From contig JAEOTR010000024.1 of NCBI GenBank assembly GCA_016839705.1, forward strand, positions 1 to 64,000: 64,000 nucleotides of DNA, written 5' to 3'. Below, in pieces: positions 36,415-45,598 of the stretch. This DNA comes from Promethearchaeota archaeon (GTDB lineage: Archaea > Asgardarchaeota > Lokiarchaeia > Sigyniarchaeales > SOKP01). The notes beneath the pieces were generated by a model. That model worked only from the letters and a program-made list of their open reading frames with translations, was not told the origin of the DNA and searched no databases. Position 1 is the stretch's first letter; each line of letters opens with the position of its first letter. The position numbers and the translations under genes are program-made.

Positions 36415-37755
36415 TTAATTAAACTTTGATTGGGAAACAGGGTGGGCTATATCTTTAACAACTTCTTGTATCCGAGCAATATTTTCATCCGTATGAGCCA
36501 TAGAAATGGAACCCAAGCCATGTAATCCTGAGATATTACGATTAAAAAGAGCCAGTTGAAGTAAAGCTTCCTTCTTTCTATCTTTAAACTGAAAAATATT
36601 GTGTATTGATGGTTCTTCACACCATTTTGACATAGCATGAAGCATAATTATAGATTTATGACCTCTAGCTATAATCGAAAGCTTTTCTTCAGCAAGAAAT
36701 TGATTTAAACTAGTTAACAATTTCGTTCCTTCTTGGTTAATACGATTATATTCCTTATGAGAGTGTTTCAGTATTTCCAACGTTTTTAATCCTGCTATCA
36801 TACTTAGTGGATATCCCGAAAATGTTCCCCCTCCAATTAGCACCATATTCTCTATCTCAGGGCTAGATTGATTAATAATATCTTCTCTTCCCCCAATTGC
36901 GCCTATAGGCAAACCTCCCCCAATTATTTTGCCCATTGTTGTTAAATCAGGCAAAATTTTTAACTCATTCTGAAATAAAGAATCTGAGAAGCGATAACCT
37001 GTAATTATTTCGTCAAAAATAAGCACAATGTTATATTGTTCTGTCACCTCTCTTAATCTCTTTAAAAAACTGTGTTCCACAGGAAAACCACCCCCTCCTC
37101 CTAATACTGGTTCTAAGATTATAGCTGCTAAATCGTTAGCATTTTCTTTTATCATATCAAATGTACTTTCATTATTGATTTCATATGTAATAATACCTGC
37201 CTTTTCAGCATCAACAAGACCAGGAGAATGGTTATGTTCAATTAAATCTCCTACATCATAACTTAATGTATCGTTAGCACCGTGCCATCCTAAACGAGCT
37301 TTTGCCACTAATCTCTTTTTAGTAAAAGCACGAGCAAGTCTTGAAGCATACATTGTAGCTTCAGTCCCACTTACACAAAATCTCATCTTTTCAATCCCCG
37401 CATTGTCTTTAATAATAGTTTCTGCAAGGTTTACTTGATGTTCAGTATTTGTCCCAAAATGCCACCCTGATTTTAAATTCTGTATTATCATTTCTTGAAT
37501 TTCGGGATGATTATGTCCTAATATCATTGCGAAATGCCCATTCCAGCAATCTATGTATTGATTACTATCAATGTCCGTGAGAAATGGTCCTCTACTAGAA
37601 TTAATAAATACGGGGAATCCTCCAATTGAGGGAAGCCCAAAAGTTCTTATGTTATGAGAAATGCCCCCTGGTAAAGCTCTTAATGCTCTTTTCCATACCT
37701 CTTTTGATTTAGGCCTTTTTTCTTTAAATATCTCTAACTCATCCTTAATGAACAT
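36415..37755 (-). CDS. Class III aminotransferase, glutamate-1-semialdehyde aminomutase-like
   Basis: A 446-residue PLP enzyme. PLP-binding features are the SGTEATMYA loop (129-137), the acidic DE at 248-249 and Schiff-base K275 in TTMGKIIGGGLPIGA. The overall resemblance is to HemL/GSAM, but the neighbourhood lacks haem genes and has a diaminopentanoate dehydrogenase-like gene 47 bp downstream. It may therefore be an aminotransferase or aminomutase acting on a diamino or beta-amino acid. Full length, no broken motifs. Confidence 0.85.
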   Translation of the reverse strand: MFIKDELEIFKEKRPKSKEVWKRALRALPGGISHNIRTFGLPSIGGFPVFINSSRGPFLTDIDSNQYIDCWNGHFAMILGHNHPEIQEMIIQNLKSGWHFGTNTEHQVNLAETIIKDNAGIEKMRFCVSGTEATMYASRLARAFTKKRLVAKARLGWHGANDTLSYDVGDLIEHNHSPGLVDAEKAGIITYEINNESTFDMIKENANDLAAIILEPVLGGGGGFPVEHSFLKRLREVTEQYNIVLIFDEIITGYRFSDSLFQNELKILPDLTTMGKIIGGGLPIGAIGGREDIINQSSPEIENMVLIGGGTFSGYPLSMIAGLKTLEILKHSHKEYNRINQEGTKLLTSLNQFLAEEKLSIIARGHKSIIMLHAMSKWCEEPSIHNIFQFKDRKKEALLQLALFNRNISGLHGLGSISMAHTDENIARIQEVVKDIAHPVSQSKFN

Positions 37756-37832
37756 AAAAAACTGTTTCCTCCAATACAGTAATAGAGTTTTAATAAACCT
37801 AGTTTGTTCTGTTACATTAGCCTAATAATTGA

Positions 37833-38627
37833 TTATTTAATAGCTTGTTGTTTAATTTTGGCATTCTCAATCTCTTGCCTGAGTGTGCTTTTTTCGATCT
37901 CTGGACCTACTTCAATCCATTTACCATTCACAAAAATACCACGTGATATACCATATCGTTTTAAAGTTGATGGTTTTACAGCAGAATATTCATTAAGCAC
38001 GACATCATTTTTATATTCAGAGACTACTTCTCGTACTCTTTGGGCTTCAACATCACTTGTTAAGCAAAAAACATTCCAAAATAGATCTACTACAACTTTT
38101 CCTTGAATTGGTTTGAATTTATAATTTGTCTTTCTGAATTGAGGAGGTGCAGCACCAGGATCAAACTGTTTCCAAAGAATTGCTTCTATTCCTCGCTTTT
38201 CGGCTACCTTATATCCAAGTTTTTCAAAATATTTGGCCGGCATAAACCAAAAATCCCAAAAATTAGCAAGAGTTGCGATTCCTTTGCGACCCTGCTTTAG
38301 AGTTTCTTCCTCTGCAGCTTCAATTAATTTCTTCCCCACAGCTTTTAAAGAGAATTTAGATTGTGAATCTAAACATGGAAAAACCATCAAGTCCATCCCT
38401 TGTATTGGAAATGGGTTTATTTCTATAGGCATAATATAGATGAAACCTGCATGAACATAATCGAAGAGAGCAACTTTTACTTTTAAACCATGTTTTTCCA
38501 TTTTTCTAAGCCAGGATATTCGACGAGGGGAAGATGATTCACGTTCTATATTGTTTTCATTTACATGGGTACACGTACCAACATAATATTCATCATCATC
38601 AGTCATATCTCGAATGATTATACTCAT
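37833..38627 (-). CDS. GNAT acetyltransferase with C-terminal YoaP-like thioredoxin-fold domain
   Basis: A 264-residue protein. Residues 1 to about 155 form a GNAT domain (KKLIEAAEEETLKQGRKGIA, then YFEKLGYKVAEKRG as motif B). The C-terminal 100 residues resemble the thioredoxin-like YoaP domain: a core strand (VVVDLFWN), a helix, and VFVNGKW near the end. The typical CxxC is absent. It is the first gene of a leftward set with an aminotransferase 77 bp downstream. The substrate is unknown; acetylation of an amine from that pathway is possible. Confidence 0.7.
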   Translation of the reverse strand: MSIIIRDMTDDDEYYVGTCTHVNENNIERESSSPRRISWLRKMEKHGLKVKVALFDYVHAGFIYIMPIEINPFPIQGMDLMVFPCLDSQSKFSLKAVGKKLIEAAEEETLKQGRKGIATLANFWDFWFMPAKYFEKLGYKVAEKRGIEAILWKQFDPGAAPPQFRKTNYKFKPIQGKVVVDLFWNVFCLTSDVEAQRVREVVSEYKNDVVLNEYSAVKPSTLKRYGISRGIFVNGKWIEVGPEIEKSTLRQEIENAKIKQQAIK

Positions 38628-38752
38628 TTAGACCACTATCATCTGAATAAAAATTTAGAATTAAAAACCTTTATTATAGAAAGTTGATAATTATTTAGAA
38701 TTAACTCATAAATGAGTGACGTTAAATAGGTAAAATATTTAGGGGAATTTTC

Positions 38753-40072
38753 TTAATCTACTTTTGCTCCACACATGGGGCAACTATTGGTTTTTTGTAA
38801 TGTAGCACCACAAATTTTACATAATCTTATTGTGCTCTCTCTCTTTTTTTTTGGAGGTGTTAAATTAGTTATAGATACTGGGTTCTCTGGTGCTAACTCG
38901 GGAGTTTTTATTTCTGGGGTAGATGTGACACCATTTTTTAACTTAATTTCGATTTCCTTTCCAAAAAATCCCCCAACTTTAACTTTCTTGGTAGTTTCTG
39001 AAGGTTGAGGTGGTACTGGCACTTCAGAATTAAGCACTTCATCAATTTCCGGTTCTAAATCTGGTACTTCTTCCGGGTATGATTCTTCTTGAGATTCTAT
39101 ACTTATAAATTCACTTTCAGGGAACTCATCCAATTCCTCTTCGAGGTCTTCCTCGTATATCATCTCCACAAATTCTTCATCCAATTTTAATAATATCTCA
39201 CACTGAGGACATCTAAATAAATGTTTAAAGCCAATGTTCTTTGCAAGAGAGTATTTTGCACCGCAACAACTATGGAATTTAGCATCGCAATTGAAACACT
39301 TATGTATTTCATCGGAGTGAGCTTCACATATTGGACATAATTCCTGTTCACAAATTGTACATATTTCTTCGTCATCATCAGAAAGAGAGATAAGATCAAC
39401 AGCCAGGCGTTCATAAAAAACTTTATCTTCAGTTAAAATCTGATCGGTTTCTTCAGTTTTTAATACTTTAAATTCACTTTTATTTTGAACTAATGATCCT
39501 AATATATTTTGTAAAAGTTTTTCATTCTGGCAATAGAACATCCCGCCACATACCTCGCTGGAAATGACCTTTAACTTTACCTCATCTTCGTAAAATTGTT
39601 CATCTCCCACACGGATAATATCAATGTAAGTTGAAAATTTTTTAGCTTTAATTAATAAATCATAAAGTGCGTTATAATAATCATCAGACAATTTGCTTGG
39701 GGCATCAGAAACTATTATTATTCGATAATTCTTCCTAGATTCTCTACTTTTTCTAAATATATAAGCAAGAATTTCATAGAGTCCATTCTCCAAATAACTT
39801 TTCTCTATTTCTCTCTTTTCCCAAGCATCATCAATGATGTTTAATATAGAATCAGAATCCTTTAAATTATACTCATTTACCGGATTCTCGTCCTTTTGAA
39901 AAAATACCACCCCATAAGAGCTTAAGGCATTAAATTTTTCCTTTTCTTTGATAAATGAACTAATCGCTTTCATTACAGACTTTTTCTTAAGGAAATTTGT
40001 GGTTAGATCGAGATAAAATATAAATTCTTCTGAGTTTATTTTGTCGGTTCTTGGTAACATTTTAGTATCCAA
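38753..40072 (-). CDS. vWA-like domain plus RING-like zinc cluster and C-terminal zinc ribbon (paralogue A)
   Basis: A 439-residue protein. Residues 15-200 look like a von Willebrand A fold: a first strand ending in DLTTN instead of a full MIDAS DxSxS, a mid strand RIIIVSDAPSKLSDD, and ICGGMF-type late strands. A dense zinc cluster follows: C238, C241, C246, C249, H257, C259, C262, H267, C269, C270, C288, C291. An acidic linker, a GGFFGK motif (367-372) and a final ribbon (C418, C421, C431, C434) complete it. The domain order recalls TFIIH p44/Ssl1. It lies 164 bp from a paralogue. Function unknown. Confidence 0.6.
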   Translation of the reverse strand: MDTKMLPRTDKINSEEFIFYLDLTTNFLKKKSVMKAISSFIKEKEKFNALSSYGVVFFQKDENPVNEYNLKDSDSILNIIDDAWEKREIEKSYLENGLYEILAYIFRKSRESRKNYRIIIVSDAPSKLSDDYYNALYDLLIKAKKFSTYIDIIRVGDEQFYEDEVKLKVISSEVCGGMFYCQNEKLLQNILGSLVQNKSEFKVLKTEETDQILTEDKVFYERLAVDLISLSDDDEEICTICEQELCPICEAHSDEIHKCFNCDAKFHSCCGAKYSLAKNIGFKHLFRCPQCEILLKLDEEFVEMIYEEDLEEELDEFPESEFISIESQEESYPEEVPDLEPEIDEVLNSEVPVPPQPSETTKKVKVGGFFGKEIEIKLKNGVTSTPEIKTPELAPENPVSITNLTPPKKKRESTIRLCKICGATLQKTNSCPMCGAKVD

Positions 40073-40236
40073 ATCAATGAAAAGCTCTTCTAGAAATATC
40101 GGTAAATTATAAACAAATAATAGCAGAAGTATTATTTATTTTTATTTATTATTTCATATACTTTAATTTAAGAATTAAATCTAAAAAATAATTCTATTCT
40201 CAAGAGAATGTTGTAAGAGATATTTTTTTGTAATAT

Positions 40237-41598
40237 TTATATTCTATATCCACATTTTGGACATTTTATCGTTTGGGTGGGATCTATCTGGCTCCCACAT
40301 TGTTGACATATTATGAAACTTAAACCTTTTTTTCTTGTAGGTTTCTGATTAGTGGAATAGTCAGAAATTTTATTTTTCTCACTTTTTTCGTTTGCTGTAC
40401 TTGGTTTAAAAGTAGAGTTCCGAGTTATTTTTTCATACACTATTTTATCACCAACTTTCTTAACCGTATAGGATTTACCAAAAAATCCACCAATGTGTAC
40501 AGTTTTTACGGGTTCTCCCTCGATTGAACTATTAATACTAGACTGCATTAATTCCGGTTTATTAGTCTCTACGAAATCAACATTAGATGATGTCTGTGGT
40601 AGAGGTTGTACTTTAGGAAGAGTCTTAGGAATTTCATACAGAAATTCTTTAGCCATAAATTCTTTTACACTACTCACTTCAACTGCACCAGATACCTCAA
40701 TAATTTCATCTTCATCTATTTTAAGAAGTACATCGCATGAAGGACCAGGGCAGCGTAAAATATTAGGAATTCCGATGTTATGATTAATTGTGTGATTAGT
40801 AATACAACAATTGTGAAAAACTGTATCGCAATCTTCGCAATGTAGAGGAATATCATAAACATCAGAGCATATTGGACAAACTTCCTCTTTACAAAAATGA
40901 CATACTAAATTTTCCATTGTAGTCTCTGATTTCTTTAAAGATTTTGCCAAATGATTATAAAATGCATAATCTTCTTTACTTATTTTAATCCGATCTGGTT
41001 GATCGACAAATGTGCTTGTAAATTGTTTTGTTTTCACTAATTTCTTAATTACATCAATTAGTTCTTTTTTGTCCTTTAAGTAAAAAATACCCCCTCGCGT
41101 GTCAGATGCCAGTGCATTTAATTTCACATCATCACTAAAAAACCGTTCAGAACTATCAGAAATCCTAATAATATCAATGAAAGTAGGAAAATTTTTTATT
41201 TTTGAAACAAGATTAAATAATGCTTCCTGATAATCCTCCGATAAATCAGAAGGTGTATCAGTAATTATTATGATTCGATTAAACTTTGATTTTTTTCTAA
41301 CCATCTCAGCTATATATGAAAAAATATAGAATAACCCATTTTCAAAAAAACTCTGTTTTTTTGGTCTAAATTTCCAGTTCTCATCGAGAGATTTTGTTAT
41401 AATCCCAGAATCCTTTTTATCAGTGATGAAAATTGGATTCCCTTCTTCTTGGAATATGAGGAGTGAGTAGTGTCCTTTAATGTTTATTTTATTTTTTTCT
41501 TCAATGTAATACTTAATGACTTTAACCAATTCTTTTTTCTTCAAAATATCTTTTGTTAAATCTAAGTAAAAATAGACATCTTCCTTCATGACGATCAC
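40237..41598 (-). CDS. vWA-like domain plus RING-like zinc cluster and C-terminal zinc ribbon (paralogue B)
   Basis: A 453-residue paralogue of the neighbouring gene with the same order of parts. The vWA-like domain (about 5-190) has DLTKD in place of a full MIDAS and IIIITDTPSDLSED in the centre. The zinc cluster uses C233, C236, C241, C244, H253, C254, C257, H262, C264, C265, C283 and C288. A GGFFGK motif is conserved near the C-terminus, followed by a ribbon (CQQC and CPKC). The two genes are tandem on the minus strand, and the TrmB-like coiled-coil gene is divergent, 162 bp from this start codon. Function unknown. Confidence 0.6.
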   Translation of the reverse strand: MIVMKEDVYFYLDLTKDILKKKELVKVIKYYIEEKNKINIKGHYSLLIFQEEGNPIFITDKKDSGIITKSLDENWKFRPKKQSFFENGLFYIFSYIAEMVRKKSKFNRIIIITDTPSDLSEDYQEALFNLVSKIKNFPTFIDIIRISDSSERFFSDDVKLNALASDTRGGIFYLKDKKELIDVIKKLVKTKQFTSTFVDQPDRIKISKEDYAFYNHLAKSLKKSETTMENLVCHFCKEEVCPICSDVYDIPLHCEDCDTVFHNCCITNHTINHNIGIPNILRCPGPSCDVLLKIDEDEIIEVSGAVEVSSVKEFMAKEFLYEIPKTLPKVQPLPQTSSNVDFVETNKPELMQSSINSSIEGEPVKTVHIGGFFGKSYTVKKVGDKIVYEKITRNSTFKPSTANEKSEKNKISDYSTNQKPTRKKGLSFIICQQCGSQIDPTQTIKCPKCGYRI

Positions 41599-41760
41599 AT
41601 TTACATATCAATAATCTGAGGGGATCTAGAAACTTATTATTTATGATAATGTTAGATCCTCCTTATATTTTTTAGTAAAGACGAAAAATAAATATAAATA
41701 AAAATTCAAAATGTTTATAAAACTTATATTAAGTATATAAAAAAGGAATGGGACTTATAA

Positions 41761-43740
41761 ATGGAAGATTTTTTAAAAAAGCTACAGCTTTCAAGTAATG
41801 CGATAGAGATTTACTTAAAAACATTAGGAAAGTCTCCTCTTACATATTATGAAATATATTCAATTGTATCTAAAACAACTTTAGATGAATTTAATGAAGA
41901 TTTGAGTCAACTTATAAACGGGGGTATGTTGATTCAATTAGTTCCAAAAAAACAAGAAGCTCTATTACATTATTTAACAATTCCTCCAATTCTCCCCATC
42001 ATAAATTATTATGAAAGTATTAACGCGAACTTAAAGGGGATAAAAGATTCAATTTACGAATTATTGGTGAATACCGTAAACCAGACTTTTCAACAAAACG
42101 ACGGTATTCAATTAGATACTATTTTTGATAGCTTTCAAGATTTGAGAAAAGATATCGAAGAAGACATCATAATTCAAAAACAAGAAGTAGAAGATATTGT
42201 TGAAGGAATGGAAGAATTAAAAGATGTCTCTAAAGATTTATCTGAACTAAGCCAAATTATAAAGGTGGGGACACAAACACAATTTTCGCATTTAATGAAA
42301 CAAATTACTAGTATAAAGTCTGAAATAACTGAAAAGCTTGACTTATTAGACTTTAAAAAACATAAAGAAGAAGTATTTACAATAATTGAGCAAATTTTCA
42401 AGGAAAAATTAGATATATTAGTAAAAGATTTTTCCAAACGACTCCATGAAACTATTGAACAGGAGTTTGATAAAGCAATAAAACCAATATTGAACTTAGT
42501 AAACACCACATTTCAATATCGTGATGACTTCAAACTGATTTTACTTAATATGTTAAATAATTTTGAAACTAAAATGAATAGCATTCATGATATGCTTAAA
42601 GAAAATAAAGATTCACTTTCAGAAGAAATGGATAAACTCGAAAACGATCTTTCGGAAGCTATGAATACGGTAATTCAAAGTTCCATTGAGGAAATCTCGC
42701 ATTTAAATAAACCGATTAAAACTCTTCTGACGGAGTACTATCAAGGGATAAGTACCTCAGAGAAACCGATGCTTTCAAATATTTGGACGGTCAGTAGTCT
42801 AATAAAGATAAATGAGGAAATTCAAAAGTCCATTACCACATCGGAAAACGAGCTTATAATTATAGTACCTCATCTTGAAAATCATCTCGCTATAAAACAG
42901 TTCGAAAAAATACCTAGAAGTTTAAAAATAAAAGTTGTTTCTTCAGAGCCACATACAAACAGCACAGTTAAAGATTTTCATTCAATATCTAACATTACAT
43001 ACAAAACTCTAGAGAATGAAAGTATAGTTGCGATAAAAGGTGATAATAATCAAGTTTGCATTGGAGTAATACAAAGAGAAGCAAAAGATCAATTAAATGA
43101 TTTCATTGGAATAGGCAGTAATTCAAAACCGTTAATAGAACTACTAGATCCAATTATTAAAGATTTATGGGAAAAATCTTATTCAGATACATTTTATAGT
43201 TCACAAAAGGCCAAAACTACTAGCGCTATACCGAAACCTGTCAAAAAAGCAGAATCAGGAACTATTAAAGAAATAAAACCAATAACAAGCCCCAACATTC
43301 AAAAAACACAAATTTATTCAGGAGTTCAAACGGAGAAACAATTATCTCCGGAAAAAATTACTCAAACGATGCCAATTGCTCAAAAAACCACAGAAGGGAT
43401 TGAAGCGATAAAGAAAAAACTTCAAGAAAAAGTTACTTTTACACCCACACCATCCTCTAAACCTGTAAAAACCACAGAGACCAAAGTTGAAACTGATATA
43501 TTAATCAGGACTGCTTTCGACAATTTACTTCAGAAGTTAAATAACATAAAAGGGGAAGAATTTAGTATAGAATTACAAAAAATTGCTGATCTTGTGCTTG
43601 AAAAAAAAGGATTTTCTGTTACTTTACATAAGTTAAGAAACTTTATCAATCAGTATCGATTTAATGAACTCCTACTAAATGAGAATGATAAGAACCAAAT
43701 TAGTGAGAATATAGAAAGTTGGAAGAATAAATTGACTTAA
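41761..43740 (+). CDS. TrmB-like winged-helix protein with long coiled coil
   Basis: A 659-residue protein. The N-terminal 80 residues match the TrmB-type winged helix (SSNAIEIYLKTLGKSPLTYYEI, then a wing with LVPKK and a YLTIPP follow-on). Residues about 90-335 are charged and coiled-coil rich. The following 130 residues (IWTVSSLIKINEEIQKSI... to FIGIGSNSKP) resemble the C-terminal TrmB effector domain, a PLD-like fold lacking catalytic HKD motifs. A Pro/Lys/Thr-rich disordered segment and a terminal helical bundle finish it. Its origin as a regulator is likely, but the coiled coil suggests a structural or adaptor role. It is divergent from the vWA pair. Confidence 0.55.
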   Translation: MEDFLKKLQLSSNAIEIYLKTLGKSPLTYYEIYSIVSKTTLDEFNEDLSQLINGGMLIQLVPKKQEALLHYLTIPPILPIINYYESINANLKGIKDSIYELLVNTVNQTFQQNDGIQLDTIFDSFQDLRKDIEEDIIIQKQEVEDIVEGMEELKDVSKDLSELSQIIKVGTQTQFSHLMKQITSIKSEITEKLDLLDFKKHKEEVFTIIEQIFKEKLDILVKDFSKRLHETIEQEFDKAIKPILNLVNTTFQYRDDFKLILLNMLNNFETKMNSIHDMLKENKDSLSEEMDKLENDLSEAMNTVIQSSIEEISHLNKPIKTLLTEYYQGISTSEKPMLSNIWTVSSLIKINEEIQKSITTSENELIIIVPHLENHLAIKQFEKIPRSLKIKVVSSEPHTNSTVKDFHSISNITYKTLENESIVAIKGDNNQVCIGVIQREAKDQLNDFIGIGSNSKPLIELLDPIIKDLWEKSYSDTFYSSQKAKTTSAIPKPVKKAESGTIKEIKPITSPNIQKTQIYSGVQTEKQLSPEKITQTMPIAQKTTEGIEAIKKKLQEKVTFTPTPSSKPVKTTETKVETDILIRTAFDNLLQKLNNIKGEEFSIELQKIADLVLEKKGFSVTLHKLRNFINQYRFNELLLNENDKNQISENIESWKNKLT

Positions 43741-43769
43741 GAAACTTAATTTATTACTTTTTCTGAATA

Positions 43770-44534
43770 CTAATTTTCTTTTTTCAGAACACGCAGAAAG
43801 AAACCCCTAGTAATCACTATTAATAAAAGGATGAAAGAAGATAAAAAGAAGAGGGACACGACCATTGAAATATAAAAGTTGGGATTTAGGATTCCAATAA
43901 TACCTAAAATTGGACATAACGGAGCAACAATTATAAACATCACATAAATTACCCTATCCTTCTCACCGAATCTAATATAGGTTGTTATATTAAACCACGC
44001 AATGAAAACCATAAAAATGGGAATTAAATAAGACGTAACCAGGGGAAAGGGATAATTATTACCTCCCATTCCAAATGCAAAGAAATAATTAAAATAGAAA
44101 TAAGTAATTAATAAAAGAGCACTAATCGGTGTAGGAACTCCTGTGTAACCAGGAACTTTAGATATATTAAATCGTGCTAATCTGAGAATTGCACCAAAAA
44201 CAAAACACATTGCTCCTATGATAATTACTATATCAAAAAGAGTGCCGGTTTTAAATGCTTGGAATGTTAAAATTGCAGGGGCAATACCGAAGGTTAATGA
44301 ATCACTTAGAGAGTCCATTTGCTTCCCCATCTCATTTACAGTATTCGTTTTACGGGCAATATATCCATCAATCAGATCTGTTCCTAATGTTATAGTTATT
44401 AAAAAAAATCCTAATGATATTAATTCTCGGAGCCCTAGGCAGGCACATATTAAAGCAATAATCCCTAGGGTGGTACCTATAAGTGTAATATAATCCTTTA
44501 ATTTTAGGAGCTTGGGAATACGAATACTTGACAT
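43770..44534 (-). CDS. CDP-alcohol phosphatidyltransferase (archaetidylserine synthase-like)
   Basis: A 254-residue membrane enzyme with about seven hydrophobic spans. The CDP-alcohol motif is complete: D53-x2-D56-G57-x2-A60-R61-x8-G70-x3-D74-x3-D78. Archaeal members of this length and topology transfer the phospho-archaeol group from CDP-archaeol to serine (archaetidylserine synthase, PssA-like) or to inositol/glycerol phosphate; the PS-synthase type is favoured by the RFNISKVPGYTGVPTP segment. It supplies polar headgroups to membrane lipids. It is convergent with the TrmB-like gene. Confidence 0.88.
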   Translation of the reverse strand: MSSIRIPKLLKLKDYITLIGTTLGIIALICACLGLRELISLGFFLITITLGTDLIDGYIARKTNTVNEMGKQMDSLSDSLTFGIAPAILTFQAFKTGTLFDIVIIIGAMCFVFGAILRLARFNISKVPGYTGVPTPISALLLITYFYFNYFFAFGMGGNNYPFPLVTSYLIPIFMVFIAWFNITTYIRFGEKDRVIYVMFIIVAPLCPILGIIGILNPNFYISMVVSLFFLSSFILLLIVITRGFFLRVLKKEN

Positions 44535-44853
44535 TCTCTTTTCTCATATATTTTTTATTAATAATAATTAAGCCTTATTCAATTAAAATATTATGATAAG
44601 GGGTAAAAAATCTCCCTCTAGTCTTAATTAGTCCAAATTAGAAGGAGAATACAAAAATAATAATCATTATTATTTATATAATCCAATTGTGCCCATAGTC
44701 GTTAGACTATAAAATTTTTCTTTTTAATCTTATTAAGGAATTAGCCTGTAGTTATTTTAGCTAAATAATGAATATAATTATTGGACTAATGTTAACTTAA
44801 ATTTAAAAGAAAATATTACTATCTAAACCGTAAATATAATATAATTTTAAAGA
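44535..44853. other. Divergent intergenic region with an AT palindrome
   Basis: A 319-bp stretch between two divergent genes. It contains no convincing ORF. A perfect 10-bp-arm palindrome with one central base (44655-44675) sits near the middle and could be an operator, but its sequence is purely AT apart from the central C, so chance is a real possibility. Several TATA-like blocks occur on both strands. Confidence 0.35.
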
Positions 44854-44862
44854 GTGAAAAAA

Positions 44863-45585
44863 ATGGTATTTTGTGCAAATTGTGGGGCAGAGATTAAAGA
44901 TCTATCACAAAATTTTTGTGAGAAGTGTGGATCATCTATCCCTGCTAGTGTAAAACAAGGAGAAGAAGTTTCACTAACATCAGCACCGGTGACATCAACC
45001 ACATCCCCAACTTCGATGGGTTTTCAACCTTATGAACACCCGGGGGGTTTATTTGATATAAACCGGAATTATTATATCCTCAAAGAGAAGTATTGGGACT
45101 GGGGTTCCGGCGATATCCTTGATGAAAATAATCAAATAATAGGAAAAATGAAAAGAATTATCTTAAGCATTCGTCGTCGTGTTGAATTACTTGAAATTGA
45201 CGGCACTCTATCTGCTACTATCCACTCAAAAATCGTTTCTGCTCGTGGAGCCCAAGATTTAAAAGATCCTCAGGGAAATATGATTGCAAGAATTAAAAAA
45301 AAAATACTCTCGGTATTCAGACCAAAGTTTTTTTTGGAATCACCTACTGGGGAACGTTTCTTCGAGGCTCAAGGGAAATTTATGGGGTGGTCATATAAGG
45401 TTACTGATATGTCAGGAAAGCTTGTTGCTGAAATTGAAAAAGCAGACAGATGGAGAGACGTTTTTCTTGGGGGATTATTAGATTTCAAAGATACATATGC
45501 TTTAAGGATACTTGATAATGAAACTGACAGACGCATTCTGCTAGGATTTGTGTTATCAATTGATAATGTACTTCATGATTTCTAA
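44863..45585 (+). CDS. Zinc ribbon plus LURP-one/scramblase-like domain protein
   Basis: A 240-residue protein counted from ATG 44863; a GTG at 44854 is a possible but less likely start. An N-terminal zinc ribbon (CANC and CEKC) precedes a short Ser/Thr/Pro linker. Residues about 60-240 show the LURP-one-related (LOR/Tubby-like/phospholipid scramblase) repeat pattern of strands: VLDENNQIIGKM, LKDPQGNMIARI, VTDMSGKLVAEI, and a final helix RRILLGFVLSIDNVLHDF. Eukaryotic members are scramblases or membrane-associated proteins. The adjacent gene makes phospholipid headgroups, which suggests a membrane function. Lipid scrambling is inference. Confidence 0.65.
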   Translation: MVFCANCGAEIKDLSQNFCEKCGSSIPASVKQGEEVSLTSAPVTSTTSPTSMGFQPYEHPGGLFDINRNYYILKEKYWDWGSGDILDENNQIIGKMKRIILSIRRRVELLEIDGTLSATIHSKIVSARGAQDLKDPQGNMIARIKKKILSVFRPKFFLESPTGERFFEAQGKFMGWSYKVTDMSGKLVAEIEKADRWRDVFLGGLLDFKDTYALRILDNETDRRILLGFVLSIDNVLHDF

Positions 45586-45587
45586 CA

Positions 45588-45598
45588 TTTTTTTTTTT
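45588..45598 (+). terminator. Poly-T terminator after the LURP-one-like gene
   Basis: Eleven consecutive T residues begin 3 bp after the stop codon. This is typical of archaeal intrinsic termination. No stem precedes it. Confidence 0.6.
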
